From Hygrophila difformis (lineage: Eukaryota > Streptophyta > Magnoliopsida > Lamiales > Acanthaceae), in NCBI GenBank assembly GCA_030278955.1, contig JAOANR010000001.1:2840874-2904873 (forward strand): a stretch of 64,000 nucleotides of DNA. The letters run 5' to 3'. Of this stretch, positions 21,400 to 33,584 are shown piece by piece. The notes beneath the pieces are model-generated. The model was not told where the DNA came from and made no database searches. It saw only the letters and a list, made by a program, of their open reading frames with translations. How positions within the stretch are numbered: position 1 is the stretch's first letter; the number at the start of each line of letters is the position of its first letter. Both the position numbers and the translations under genes were made by a program.

Positions 21400-22550
21400 C
21401 CTGTGATGCTGCATTGCACTCATGTCCATTGTCTGCAACTTTCACATAAACACACAGATAAAATTGTCTTGCATCAAAGAATTTGCTGTAACCTAAGGAA
21501 CAAGCTTCCATTAAATAACAACCCAAATCACCATTTTTTATAAACTTGACGTGAAACTTCATTTTATAACAGGAATCGTAACACAATTTTGAAAGAGCTT
21601 ATAAAGTTATCCAGTCAATCCTGCCAAAAACAGGAAATTTACTTTTGACAGAGAATACGCAGGTTTGATTCAGATGATGGTGAAGTTCAAAACAAGAATA
21701 GCAATCATTCTACCGAAAAGCACAACCAATCCAGAAAATGAAAATCGAATCTGTTGACACATATACGTACAAAATCAATTATGCAAAACAATTCAACTCA
21801 CGGGCATAGAAGTCCAAAAATCAGATACACTTGTTTAATAGACATGAAAAGCAAGGAAATCCAAAAATCGGAAATGCTCTGTAGCCAATTCTTCAGTTCA
21901 TCACACCATCGGGCTCGAACAAAGGAAAAGCATAATATTCGAGTGCGCAATTGAACTCCGAAAACAAATTTCACGAAATTCGTCAATAAATCAACTCGAA
22001 GCATAAAAAAATCACATGAATTCCAGCTAACTCCTATTCCTAATTTCAGTAACAAAGAAATCCCAAAAATAAATCCAGACACCAGAAACGGCGAAATTAT
22101 CTGAATAAAAGATAATGATTGTACCTAAATCCAATACAGTAGAATAAAATTGCGCGAGCGTATGGAAAACAAACCTCAGCAGGGTTCAGTTGGGAAGAGG
22201 ACTCAGCTGGCTACAATTTCGGGGTTTGTGTTCAGAAAAAGTGATTAGATTATCCTTTCGAGTTGAAAACCTCCGAATTTGTGGAGTAGTGCTATGGATT
22301 ATCCTGCTTTTCAAGGTCGCCGATGCTGTACAGTCAGTGGTCTGCGCGGCGGTGCGGTGCGTCATGCGAGCCCTACATACCAATTGTTGGAATATACTGT
22401 AATTATGAATTAATTATTCGCTGCTGCCGTATATACCAAAATTGATGCGACATATCAACCACCGCTACTCTCATGCCTAATTATTGCTTCTACTCAACTT
22501 CCACACTATTTATTTATTTTTATTTTTTTAGATTTTACATTTTGACCTTT
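21400..22550. other. Upstream region of the small remnant
   Basis: No convincing coding sequence. If the minus-strand remnant is transcribed, its leader exons should lie here. Open frames at 21798-22082 and 22190-22402 have no recognisable content. Confidence 0.3.
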
Positions 22551-22659
22551 AAATTTCCAAGTTATTAATCTGTAGTATATGATGTATAATAATATCTGTT
22601 TCTCCCAAGCCTCCCCTCTCTCCTCCTCTCCGCCGCCGGTCGTTCCGCCGGATCCTCCT

Positions 22660-24161
22660 GATCCAGAAGCCGATTCCCCCCTCCCAAACCGACTTTCCGC
22701 GACATCACGACACACAGCAAACCACTGAAGGACCTGGTTACTAATGGATATGTTGATGGGAATGAACTCCTGCCGGATATTGTGTTCGGGCCTGAAGCCC
22801 TGGATCGACTCTGCCTACCATTCCAAGAAGCCTTGGTTGTCAAGTTGCTCGGAAAAAGGATTGGTCTCGCTGCCTTGAGAGATAGACTGACACGCCTTTG
22901 GAGTCCCAAAGGACAGTTTGAAGTGCTCGATGTTGAGAATGGCTACTTCTTGGCTAAGTTCAGTGAAGAAGAGGATCGGAACAAAGCTTTGTTTGGGGGT
23001 CCTTGGACACTATTTGATCATCTGTTGGCCGTGGTGCCTTGGAAACGAGAGTACATGGATGAGGATATGGCGGTGCTTAAGACGTCGGTGTGGGTTCGTT
23101 TCCCGGGTCTTAGAGCAGGGTATTACAATGAAGAGGCATTAGAGATCATTGCGGCACGCATAGGTAAATTCATCAAGGTGGATCTTAACACAAAAGACTT
23201 GCATAGAAGGCAATTTGCAAGGGTTTGTGTTGAGGTGGATTTAACCCACCCGGTGATCGGCAAACTGAGGATCAATGGACGTTGGCAACTTGTTTGCTAT
23301 GAAGGTCTCCACAATATTTGCAACAAGTGTGGAAAGTTCCAACATGGTTCGCCGGCCTGTTGCAAGGTGGAAGCGCCGGTGAATCAATCGGATGATGGCT
23401 CTCAGTCCGTCGGCCATGGAACTCCGGGGAATACCTCTGATAACCATAAAGGGAAAGAAGCGAATGTTAGGGAATCAAATCCTGGCACCTCAATCATTGG
23501 CGCAGGAAATAATGCCAATAAGGAAGTTACTAAACCGCATAGTAAGGTAACACTGCATGACAATGGAAACAATAATCTCCCACTTAAGGCAAAGCATCAT
23601 GAAGAAGGGAACTCGGATCCTTCCTTAATTGGTGAGTCTTCATCCGTTGGTCAAGTGCCTACCCACGGGGACTGGATTACTGTCCAACGGCCGCCGCGGA
23701 AGCCCCGGGCTGATCAATCTAAAACTAGGGTTTCTAACCTAGTCACCCTGACACCACCAGTGACCAAGAAGTTAGTGGTTGGTCGGACTTCCAAACTTGG
23801 GAAGGAAAATGTAGCTCTGAATCAGTTGGTTATCAAGGATAAGGTTCCGCCAACACCCCTGGAATCTGCTCCGGATAATTCAACTCGAAAAGTGAAGGGA
23901 AAGCGACAACGTCTCTCTAAGCAGGATGAGGGCGCTACACCAACGACCAACTCCTTCCTGGCGTTGGAGCATCTGGATAACAACATGGAAGCTGATTCTC
24001 CCTTGAGTCAGGCGTCTCAAGATCAACACCATACTCACAATGGTGAATTTAAGTTATTGGATAACTCTCGTTTTGACCTAGATGGGGATGAACGGCACAT
24101 GGATGCTGAGGCCTATATCGAGCGGGGACAGCCTTCTACCAATCCCGTTCTTAATGATTGA
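22660..24161 (+). pseudogene. LINE ORF1 protein (DUF4283, CCHC zinc knuckle)
   Basis: The open frame ends TGA at 24159-24161. It shows a DUF4283 region (FLAKFSEEEDRNKALFGGPW, ARIGKFIKVD) followed by a CX2CX4HX4C knuckle (CNKCGKFQHGSPAC), then a long, low-complexity tail. This is the nucleic-acid-binding ORF1 of plant L1 elements. The frame has no ATG before the domain: a plausible start at 22579 (or 22582) reads SSSPPPVVPPDPPDPEADSP in another frame, and a one-base change at the C run near 22677 would separate the two. I therefore call it a frameshifted ORF1. Confidence 0.8.
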
Positions 24162-25217
24162 GTTCAATAATTTTTCGGTCCTATCATGGAATGTGTGTGG
24201 CGCCATGAATAGGAACACTCAACGTCACATGCGAGATGTTTTATGGTTTTATAAACCGTCGATTTGTGTTATATTGGAACCACAAGTAGCTTTTGAGCAA
24301 TTAAGGGTTTTCTTTTATCGTATTGGTTATGAGTCTATCCACATCACTGAGTGTATTGGCCGGTCCGGGGGTCTTTGGCTTCTCCGCCAATGTGGCCTGC
24401 CTTTCCAGACCACTGTTGTATTGAATCATGGCCGACTTGTTACTCTGAGCATTTCTAATGGCAATATTTCATGGAACCTGTCTGCTATATATGCCAACCC
24501 ATGTCCCAGGCGTCGGCTGGTTGAATGGGATAACATGCGTAATGTCCACTCGTCCCTGCATGGTCCTTGGATTGCCTTGGGCGATTGGAATGATATCATC
24601 TCCTCTTCCGAATCAATTGGTATGAACATCCGTAGTGGGCAGTATCAGTTTTTCAGCCAAATGCTCGATGATTGTGGGTTGGAGACTGTGACTACGATTG
24701 GAGACCCATTCACTTGGCAAAGGAACACTACGGGTGGCCCTCTGGCTCGTAAACGCCTGGATCGGGCGGTAGCCAATGCAAGCTGGATCTCCAGATTTCC
24801 CCATGGCGTTGTGGAAGTACTGCCCCGACGTTCTTCGGACCATAATGGTATTCTCTTACAGTGCTGCCATGTTGTGGAGAATCGCGCCCAACGACCATTT
24901 CGCTGGGAGCATGCGTGGGCAACCCACCCCATGTATAAGCACATTGTTGAATCTGCATGGGACTGGAGTAATGATCCGCTTCACTTGAAACTTGATCAAG
25001 TCCGTGAATCATCTATGCATTTTAACAAACGAACATTCGGGAATATTTTTGCTAGAAAAAAGAGGTTGATCAGACGGCTTGAGGGGGTCAGGCGCTATCT
25101 TCTTCGTGTTGATTCGGCCCGGGCTTGTCTCTTGGAACAGGAACTTATGCATGAGCTTGATGAGGTTCTTTGCCAAGAGGAAATTCATTGGCACCAAAAA
25201 TCAAGAGATAAATGGTA
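24154..25217 (+). pseudogene. LINE ORF2, APE-type endonuclease part
   Basis: Starts at ATG 24154 and overlaps the end of ORF1 by 8 nt. It begins VLSWNVCGAMN and includes GDWNDI, GDPFTWQ and RRSSDHNGIL-type motifs of the endonuclease/exonuclease/phosphatase fold, which nicks target DNA for target-primed reverse transcription. A TAA ends the frame just after KSRDKW; the expected continuation VKWGDRNTKYFH lies in another frame, so a single-base deletion near 25215 is inferred. Confidence 0.85.
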
Positions 25218-28217
25218 AAGTGGGGTGATCGTAACACCAAATACTTTCACACCCAAACCCTTATTCATCGTCAACGCAGCAAAATTATGGGGCTCGAAAT
25301 CAATGGTCATTGGTCCACCAATGACAATGATCTCCAAGACCATGTGAGAGCTCACTTTGGATGGCTATTTGGACACTCGAACAGGGAAGCCTCTTCTCTG
25401 CCGCCACTCACTCCCCTTGATCGATTGGCCTCTGTTGAGAATTTAAGTGTGGAGGCCACTATCAACGAAGTCAAGGATGCTGTGATGTCTATGAAAGGCC
25501 TTTCTGCTCCGGGTCCGGACGGGTTCCCGGCTATGTTCTACAAACTTTATTGGGATTCTGTGGGAAATTCTGTCTTCTCCTTTGTTCGGGATGCTATTAC
25601 CAGTGGTTGTTTTGACGCCAATATCGCTGCTACCTTCATATGTCTCATCCCCAAAGTGGAGGTGCCTAGGGAAATCCGGCAATATAGACCTATTAGCCTC
25701 TGCAACGTCTGCTACAAGATTTTAACCAAAGTTTTGGTTAATTGGCTTAGGCCAGTCCTCTAGCAATTTATTGGCCCTTTTCAATCGGCATTCCTCCCTG
25801 GGCGAGGTACGGCGGGCAATGCTATTATTCTGCAAGAGGTGGTCACGGCCTTTCAGAACCAAAGAAGGCGTGCTACTGAATTTCTGCTTAAGGTGGACCT
25901 TGAGAAAGCCTATGACAATGTTGATTGGGATTTTTTGGAGTTGTGCTTAGAGGAAATGGGCATCCCGCCTACACTTATCCGCATCATTATGTTCTGTGTC
26001 CGATCCCCAGTCTACTCTATTCTCTGGAATGGCTCTGCTCTTCCTCCCATTACGCCATCCAAGGGTATACGTCAAGGGGACCCCCTATCACCCTATTTGT
26101 TTATTATTATCATGGAGAAGTTATCACGCACGATTCTTTCTAAGGTTGGCGAGGGGCAGTGGAAGCCGATTAAAATTGCCCGTAATGCCACCCCATTGTC
26201 GCACCTCATGTTTGCGGATGATTTGCTATTATTTTCTACGTCGGATTTGGATAGTGTTCGCTGCATGACTCAAGTCCTTGATAACTTCGCTGGACAGGCT
26301 GGGCTCCGGTTTAATGCGAGGAAATCTCACGCCTTTGCATCTGCCGCGGTTTCCTCCAACACTATGAGGGAAATCTCTTCTATCCTTAATATTGACTTCA
26401 CCATGGATCTGAATTGCTATCTTAGTTTTCCTCTCATGCATGGCAGGGTTCGGGATTGTCACTATCAATATCTTCTGGACCGCATGAAAGCTAAGATGGG
26501 GAATTGGAAGAGGGGTTTGTTGAATAAGGCTGGACGTGTAACATTAGCTCGTTCGGTTTTGTCTTCCATACCCTCATATGTCATGCAAACCACCTGGCTA
26601 CCTTCATCTTCCTGTAAGAATATGGATCGACTGGTTAACAATTTTATTTGGAAAGACAATGCGGGTCGTGGCTTACATCTTGTACGATGGGACCTGGTTT
26701 CTCTTCCAAGGAACTGGGGTGGTTTGGGTGTTCGTAAGAGTAGGGAAATGAACGCCGCATTGCTTGGAAAGCTCTACCAAGATCTATTATGTCAAGCTCC
26801 CAAGCTTTGGGTCCGGATTCTCACTGCCAAATATGGCCAATTCCAGTTGTTGCCTACACCTAGACCTGCAGCCTCGCCGGTGTATCGAGCTATGGTCCAG
26901 TGTGCATCGCTCTTATCCGCTGGCTTTCGTCTGAGGATTGGTGTTGGAAATTGTAGCTTCTGGTACACCCCTTGGTTAAAAGAAGGTTCGATAGCCCCTC
27001 GGATTCCTTACGTGCATATTGCAGACACTGACTTGCGGATCAAAGATGTCTTGGAGAATGGCAATTGGTGTTGGAATCTGTTTTACACCACTTTACCTGA
27101 TCATATTAGAGAAGAGATGAGGAAGCATGGGCCGGTCATTCTGCATGACGCGGCGACTGATCAGTGGAGTTGGGAGGGATCCGCTTCGGGCTCCTACACG
27201 GTGAAGTCTGGCTACATGTGGCTGCTTGACAGGCGGGAGGGTGAGGCGCGCAAGGAGGCGGCATGGGTCTGGAGAATTGATGCGCCTGAAAAGATTAAAA
27301 TGGTCATGTGGCTGGCTGTGCTCAACTCCCTACCAACTAATGAATTAAGATACAAAAGGGGGATGGCTAGCTCGGCCCTTTGTAGTGTATGTGGCTTGGC
27401 TACGGAAGATGTTTGGCACGTCCTCTTTCGATGCCCCTGGACGCTGAATATTTGGGGTAGGTTGGGGTTACAATTGCCCCATAATCAACCCAACACGAGG
27501 GAGGAATTGGCGGCTGCTTTGTCTCGCATCTGTCGTGGCTGGAAAGGACTGCACTGGGCGACTCTTTGGTGCATCTGGATAGGTAGGAACGCTGCCAGTC
27601 TGTGTGGAACACCCCCGAATGCTGCGGCCTCCCTTCGTCGCGCTTATGGCATGAGTCTGGCCATGGACCGATGCTACTCTAAGGTTCACAGTGAGAATCC
27701 TCCTCGCTTGATTAATTGGAATCCTGGTAATTATCAAGGGGTCATTCTTCACTCTGATGGTAGCTCGCTTGGGAATCCGGGGCCGGCTGGATTCGGCTGT
27801 GTTATTCGGGACGGGAGTGGTATTTGGCGTGAAGGAGTTTCTGGATCAATCGGGATCGCCAAGAACCTTGTGGCGGAACTCCACGGGATTTGGAATGGCA
27901 TCAAGCGTCTGGTTTTCCATGGGATTGTCACTGCTTGTTGCTTTACGGATTCTACGGAGGCCTTGCGTATGTTAGGGACTGGGGTTTCGTCTAGCCATTG
28001 GTTGTTTCCCCTTGTTTCTAACATACGTGACACTCTAGCACAGTATCCGGGTATTCGTTGGCATCACATTTTTCGCGAAGGAAATGCTGTGGCAGATCTT
28101 CTTGCGAAACGTGGAGCGCGCTCTGTGGAATTCTTCACGACATGGGCTTTCCCGCCAGATGACGTTCGTCATTGTTATGAAGCTGATTTGGCAGGCGCTT
28201 GGTTCCAGAGGGATTGA
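25212..28217 (+). pseudogene. LINE ORF2, reverse transcriptase, zf-RVT and RNase H part
   Basis: Reads VKWGDRNTKYFH, then SAPGPDGFPAMFYK and RQYRPISLCN, to a TAG at 25761-25763 where the family has Gln; the same frame then continues to 28217. Reverse transcriptase motifs include KVDLEKAYDNVDW, GIRQGDPLSPYLF and the catalytic LMFADDLLLF. The zf-RVT region (WVWRIDAPEKIKMVMWLA) and a C-terminal RNase H (LHSDGSSLGNPGPAGFG, AELHGI, FTDSTEALRML, EGNAVADLLAKRG) follow. The RNase H domain marks the plant L1 lineages that carry it. Stop and frameshift make this copy non-functional. Confidence 0.9.
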
Positions 28218-28742
28218 CGTCTGCTGTATTTTCCTAGTTATTTTTCGCTTTCCTCTCCCCTCCCCTTCCCCCTTGCTGTAGTTCTTTTTTAGCTTTCTCT
28301 TTAGCCCGCGCTTCGGCGTCCGATTTATCCAAAAAAAAAATTTCCAAGTTATTGGGATGTTTGGGAGTCAGCAAATCCGCTAGCAGATAGCAGATTCGGA
28401 GAGAGATGTGAGAGTAATACCAATTTCCAAATTCTCCAAGAAAAAGAATTCTCCAACTTCGACCACGCAAGTAATACCAATTTCCAAATGTAGCCCTTCT
28501 TTGCCATCATCAATATGGCATTGAGTTTCACAAATAACTCTCAGCAGACTAAATAACGAAAATGGAGTATCATCAACTGTATATGATGATGATTACCTAC
28601 TCTCAAGTTATAACAAGTTCAACACTCTGTGTCAAGTGTAGGTCATGAGTATGTTAGATATCCCTCAGCAATGCAAAATTGCAAATCCCCTCTCCCAGGA
28701 AATGAGCATCACAGCCAATTTGCTAGCCCGACGACGGATGGC

Positions 28743-31400
28743 TCAAGTGCTCACCACACCGGACACCCACGGAACAACAATTGGGGCGTTGGGATGAGTA
28801 TCTCGATATGATTGAGGATATGAGTCCTTGAAGTTCAGTTTTGGAGTTGCTGACTGCAGAGATTGAAATAAAGGAAAAGCTTTAGTTCCATCCTTGCCCT
28901 AGTATGGATACTCTATGGCTCTTGTGATTGGATTGAACTTTAATGAACAAGTGTGCACTAAGGAAGTACGCCAGTATAATAAAACTCACATATTTTAGCC
29001 AACATTCTTGATTTCTGTGTTCATAGATATCCGGAGAGTAGCATCCTGTTTCAGACGGACAATAAACCCATACGTTGCATCTCTGTTCACCGGGCTTTGC
29101 ACGTCTGGCTTGGTCAAAACAAGCCATACAGCAGTCATAAGCAGAGTCTTGATGGTGAGTAAGGCCCCATCTCACAGCAGAACCATCATAGTCCGTATGA
29201 AGTTCGACATGGCATTCTGGAGGTGGCTTTTTGCCTGGTAGAATTTCCTCATCTGGAAAAATAAATAAAATAAGATAAAGTTAAATCTCCCTAAACAAGT
29301 AATAAACCGATTTATAAAATTAAAAGGGCACTATCACGGCTACACAGTAAAACTTAGGTCCAACAACTGAACAATAATGGGAATGATTTGAACAACGCAA
29401 CAAATATGGTAATAAGGAAGATTCCAAGTCAATACCGTAGTCATCTTCATCCTCAGGCTTGTCATCATGTTCCTTGTTAATGATTTCTAGTGGTATCGAG
29501 AGACCAATCTCTTCTAGAAAAACGGCCCAATGAGAACTCAAAACAGTTTTAACGGCAACTGCAAATAGATTAAAATTTATTTAGGCAAACTATGGATGCA
29601 TTTAACATAGGGGTACAAATATCTCCAGGACAATGGCTATACCGGCTTCTTCAGGCAAGATTGTTGAATTCTTAATTTTCCCACGAATGAGTTTCTTAGC
29701 TTCTTTCAACTTTTTTCTGCGCCAAGATTCGATTGCCACTATCAAGCAGTAAGAACATGAATAGTATAAGAAATACTTTTAAAAGAAACCAGACAAAGAG
29801 AGCACCAAATTGTTTGAAATCCAAAATCAGGGTTCTCATAACAAGACAGCCCAAGTTATGATCTTAATTATCTTTCTGCAGGAGGAGAAAGCAGAAAGTT
29901 ACCCAAGAGTCCGAAACATATCAAGTAGTACACTAGTACTATTATCATCTAAAGATTATTGTACTCAGTACTCAGCACTAAAGTTCTTCATACAATATAA
30001 AAATGTCTTGGGAGAAGATAGTCTTCATAGATATCTGTAATTTGAATGCAGTTAAATATGGAAATATAAGTAAGCACATATTTTCATTTGTTCAATGATC
30101 CCTCCTCCTCGCATAACTTTTTCAAAGCTTATTTGCATGCATAAATCTAACTAAATATTGCACCAAATATGCATTTTACTACTATTTAGACTTGGACTTC
30201 TTCTAGGTTCATGCCAATACAACTCTAAACCATGGTCAAGTAGGTATACTATTAGCTATAAGGGATAACGAGGTTTTCAAGCGAATACATTCTTACAACT
30301 TATCTAAGTATCACAACTGCACCATCCAAGCTGTGGGGTATAGCATTGGAGTTTTAATCTGTCATCCCAAGCAGTGTCTATAAAACAAGATGATTCACAT
30401 GAACACAAGTAGAGTTAGTTGCAATCATTCCCTTCTTTTGCTTCCCAGAATGTTTTCTTTATCAATTTCCAAGCCCAATACAAGTTACTCCATCACATCC
30501 TCCATAATGAAAGGACTATTGGATGTCCACTCCTCAAGAATCAACCTCACACCCTTTTCTCACTTCGGATTCAATATGAAAAACGTCATAAACACTACAA
30601 ACTCTTCAGATTATCATACACAATTACAATTCAAAAGTAAAGATCAGCTGAACCGAAATAACATTACGTGTCAATCAAAGGTGTACCAACCCTGCAGCTC
30701 TGTTTTATTGGTAGCACCTTCAAAGCTTCTTAGCCTATCTAGAATCTCATATATAAACTTCTTTTTCAAGTGCTGCGGCAACTCCACCCTTCTTTCTTCA
30801 CTTTTAGATTTTAACTGCGCCGCCTCCAACAAGAACCGTGATATTTGCCATGACATTACAATGAAACATATAGCAAAACCATCAGAGAATACACCCAAAT
30901 ACTAAAGGCGTGAAATGCAACTAGCCAAATCACCTGAAACACTTCCTAACCTATTGGATCTCACCACTCAGTACTCACCAGTTTAATAAGCTCAGTGGGT
31001 TCTGATGCCTTTCGTATTTGATTCGACTCCTCTATTTTCCTAATCTGAATTACCGTGTGCTCGAAAGCTGTCAATATACAACACAGATTACCACGAGATA
31101 GGTCAATGATGCAGTAATGCCATCAGTAAAATCAATCAATCAAAGATCTCGCACAATATCAAACCATTTTTCATAAGTAACACATTTCCAAATCCAACAA
31201 AAATCCCTAAATCACTGATTTTTTTTCAACAAAAATTTAAAGCTCTTACTGGTCTCGTAATCAATCACGGGATAATCGTAAAGCGAAGTGTAGAGGAAGT
31301 GGAGAACATAGAGAGCAACAATGATGTTGACGAAGCACACAATTACAGCTGTTTTCTTGTACGAGCATCTCCCGTTGCGTCCCCATTCAGGTCTCGCCAT
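28743..31400 (-). CDS. Conserved plant single-pass membrane protein with cysteine-rich domain
   Basis: Seven exons on the minus strand: 31400-31250, 31067-30979, 30823-30691, 29738-29643, 29558-29436, 29252-28990, 28853-28743, giving 321 residues; every phase agrees. The N terminus MARPEWGRNGRCSYKKT is followed by one membrane segment (about residues 17-40), then a charged helical region, and a C-terminal domain with the pattern CCMACFDQARRAKPGEQRC, WVYCPSETGCYSPDIYEH, ECWLKY. I recognise this as a conserved plant protein of unknown function; the cysteine pattern recalls PAN/APPLE-like folds, which is only a suggestion. Its last exon ends VPWVSGVVST. The donor of exon 3 (GTTGGT) and the acceptor of that exon are the least certain junctions. 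Confidence 0.88.
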
Positions 31401-32055
31401 CGGCTACTAACCCGGCTATCCACTCATCAAATTCGGGTGCTAAATGCTAATGTTTCTGCCCTTTCTTCGATGAAAACAGAGAGGGAATTTGAGGGGGTTC
31501 AAAAGATTCTTGATTGGCTTTGGATGGATCGAAACGGGATCTGTGTCAATGGATCTTCCACTTATACAAGCAAGCTTGTGGATTGACAAGACAGTGGTGT
31601 ACAGTGTACTTCCACAATCCACCGGAAGAAGCAAAGTATAGAGGAAATTCTTCCATTTCGGGTTTCGAAGGGTTGCACGCATTTTTCTTTAAAAGGGTCA
31701 ATTTTTTACTCGTATCTCTGGGGTTTCTTGAAAGTCTTTTTTATGTTTTTTCAATTTTTTTTTCCTTTTCTTTTTCCAGCTAAGACATTCTCAAGAGGGG
31801 AGGAGCCATATACGAATGTGAAGCTGCCAAGTGAGACAGGCCATGATGCAAAAGACCGTGAATTGAACTTGTGCCTCTAAGTGCCCAATGAACTCTCCAC
31901 CCACTCCTTGAATCCAATCTTATCACAACCCCAATTAATATTTTCTCCATTGGTTACATTTCTTATTTGTCGTATATGTCAATATAAATTTTCAATAATT
32001 AATAATTTAAATTCGGTATAAGTAAAAATTGTAAAAATTTAATATTTAAAAACTA
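31401..32055. other. Upstream region of the membrane protein gene, with an old MITE
   Basis: 31401-31700 should hold the 5' UTR and promoter of the minus-strand gene; a short frame at 31299-31586 overlaps it and looks like a shadow. From about 31985 the sequence is the left part of a decayed Stowaway-type MITE. Confidence 0.4.
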
Positions 32056-32244
32056 CTCCCTCCGTCCCACCTCAAGTGTCTTGTTACTGTTGGGCACGAG
32101 AATTAAGGTAGAGTTGATTTGTGAGTATATGTTGGGGTCCATATAGTTGTTGGAGGAGAAAATTATTTCTATTTATAGAAAGAAGACATTTGTAATGGGA
32201 CATCCAAAATAGTAAGTAGGACATTTGTAATGGGACTGAGGGAG
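32056..32244. mobile_element. Stowaway MITE (189 bp) nested in an older MITE
   Basis: CTCCCTCCGTCCCACCTCAA at the left and AATGGGACTGAGGGAG at the right, flanked by TA. The outer element (about 31985-32382) resumes after it with AGATGAGACAAATCCAACAA and ends AACGGAGGGAG-TA at 32382. The interrupted text is found uninterrupted near 33110 as AAAAACTACACGAGATGAAT. Confidence 0.85.
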
Positions 32245-32398
32245 TATAAGATGAGACAAATCCAACAAGATCTCACTTGGCTATATTTTATCTTCTATAA
32301 CTATAACAAAAATACAAGTCAAAGTACTAAACTGAACATTAAAAAGTAATCAAATCATAACCTTTAAAAAAAACGGAGGGAGTAATTCATAAGTATTA

Positions 32399-32835
32399 CT
32401 CCCCCTCCATCCCAGTATACTTGTCTTGTTTGACTTTTGACACTGTTCATTATTTAACTTTTACTCAACGGTATGGCAAGTATATATTTAAGAAAACAGT
32501 AGAGTTGAATCTTGTTATAATCATAAAATCATGTAGTTTTTTTTTTCGATTAAAAGGGGGCCAAAGCCTATCTCATTCAAAAAATTGACACAAATGATAC
32601 ATGCCCATCGAGTCAAACATCAAAGCATCCCGAACATGATGGGGGGACGAGTGAAAGGCTCAATACCAAAGTGAATATGGTTATCTTGTTATCTAAAATC
32701 ATGTAATTTTAGAATATATATATATATATATATTATATAATTTTTTGTTATACATATTTTGAGATAGTAGCGATGGAAAATGTGCATAGAATTATGTGCA
32801 GAAATGAAACAAGACATGTTAAATGGGATGCGGAA
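32399..32835. mobile_element. Stowaway-type MITE interrupted by a LINE tail
   Basis: Left end CTCCCCCTCCATCCCAGTAT and a decayed right end near GACATGTTAAATGGGATGCG. Internal family text (TTTGACACTGTTCATTATTT; GTTGAATCTTGTTATAATCA) matches the other copies. It is split by the insertion at about 32537-32684. Confidence 0.65.
32537..32684 (-). mobile_element. LINE 3'-tail fragment in a MITE
   Basis: Starts with a T run (poly(A) tail of a minus-strand copy) followed by TCGATTAAAAGGGGGCCAAA and GCCTATCTCATTCAAAAAAT, a kind of 3' end familiar from plant LINEs. It is flanked by an imperfect duplication CTTGTTAT...AAAATCATGTA (left ending at 32536, right starting at 32685). Only about 150 bp remain, so it is strongly 5'-truncated. 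Confidence 0.6.
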
Positions 32836-32994
32836 TACTATTTTTTTGGATAAAGATTCATAAGTATTACTACTATTAATTGCTCCTAACCAGCATATAA
32901 TTTATAAAATTAACATTTCATCAAATCCCTTAATCAGCATTATTAATCCGTAGAAAAGAGCATTATTATTGTAAGTAGTAGTATTTTTATATAC

Positions 32995-33240
32995 TTCCTC
33001 CATAATTTAAAACTTGCTACGGACTCACAATGCACACTATATAATGTACATTTTAAATCGTTAATAACTCAAATTTAGTATAAATAAAAATTTTAAAAGT
33101 TCAATATTTAAAAACTACACGAGATGAATCTAATAAGATTTCACATAGCTATATTTTAATTTATATAACCATGATAAAATTTTAAATCAAAGTATGTGTG
33201 TGAACATTAGCTAAACTCAAAGTGTTGCAACAATTAATAA
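32995..33240. repeat. Decayed Stowaway-like MITE
   Basis: Begins CTTCCTCCATAATTTAAAAC and contains the family text (TTAATAACTCAAATTTAGTA; AATCTAATAAGATTTCACAT). The right terminal repeat is not recognisable. Confidence 0.5.
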
Positions 33241-33283
33241 ACAGAAGGTGAGGATGTAATGTAAGCAACATGACTTCGGCTTT

Positions 33284-33448
33284 TCGGAAAGAGGATTTAG
33301 CCCAAATGATTAAGTACATTGGCTTCCAACGAAAAGTTGGATGTTCGATTTCCCACCGGCCCCCTATCCCTCCATTTTATTCCCTTTGTAATTTATGTGG
33401 TATGGGCTCCCACCACCCTTTTCAGATATTTAATGTCTCAAAAAAAAA
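33284..33448 (+). mobile_element. tRNA-type SINE with 14-bp target-site duplication
   Basis: A 165-bp insertion with an A-rich tail, between two copies of ATGACTTCGGCTTT (33270-33283 and 33449-33462). It has an A-box-like TTAGCCCAAATGATTAAG and a B-box-like GGATGTTCGATTTCCC. Its body and 3' end match the SINE at 9340-9512 in order, so both belong to one family. Confidence 0.85.
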
Positions 33449-33584
33449 ATGACTTCGGCTTTAAAACGATAACATGATAATAATCATGATAAGGATGCCG
33501 AGTTGGCGCACCACTCCCAAAATTCAACTCCGCCTTAATCTTAATCTATTCAATATTCAATTATCTTCCCCTTATATACTTACA

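Larger units (their letters stand above)
22567..28337 (+). mobile_element. Nearly full-length L1-type LINE with RNase H
   Basis: Flanked by the 16-bp duplication AAATTTCCAAGTTATT at 22551-22566 and 28338-28353, with a short A tail at the 3' end. It encodes, in order, ORF1 (DUF4283 plus CCHC knuckle), an APE-type endonuclease, reverse transcriptase, zf-RVT and RNase H. At least three lesions (frameshift near the start of ORF1, frameshift at 25215, stop codon at 25761) make this copy inactive. It lies about 400 bp beyond the stop codon of the minus-strand membrane protein gene. Confidence 0.95.
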
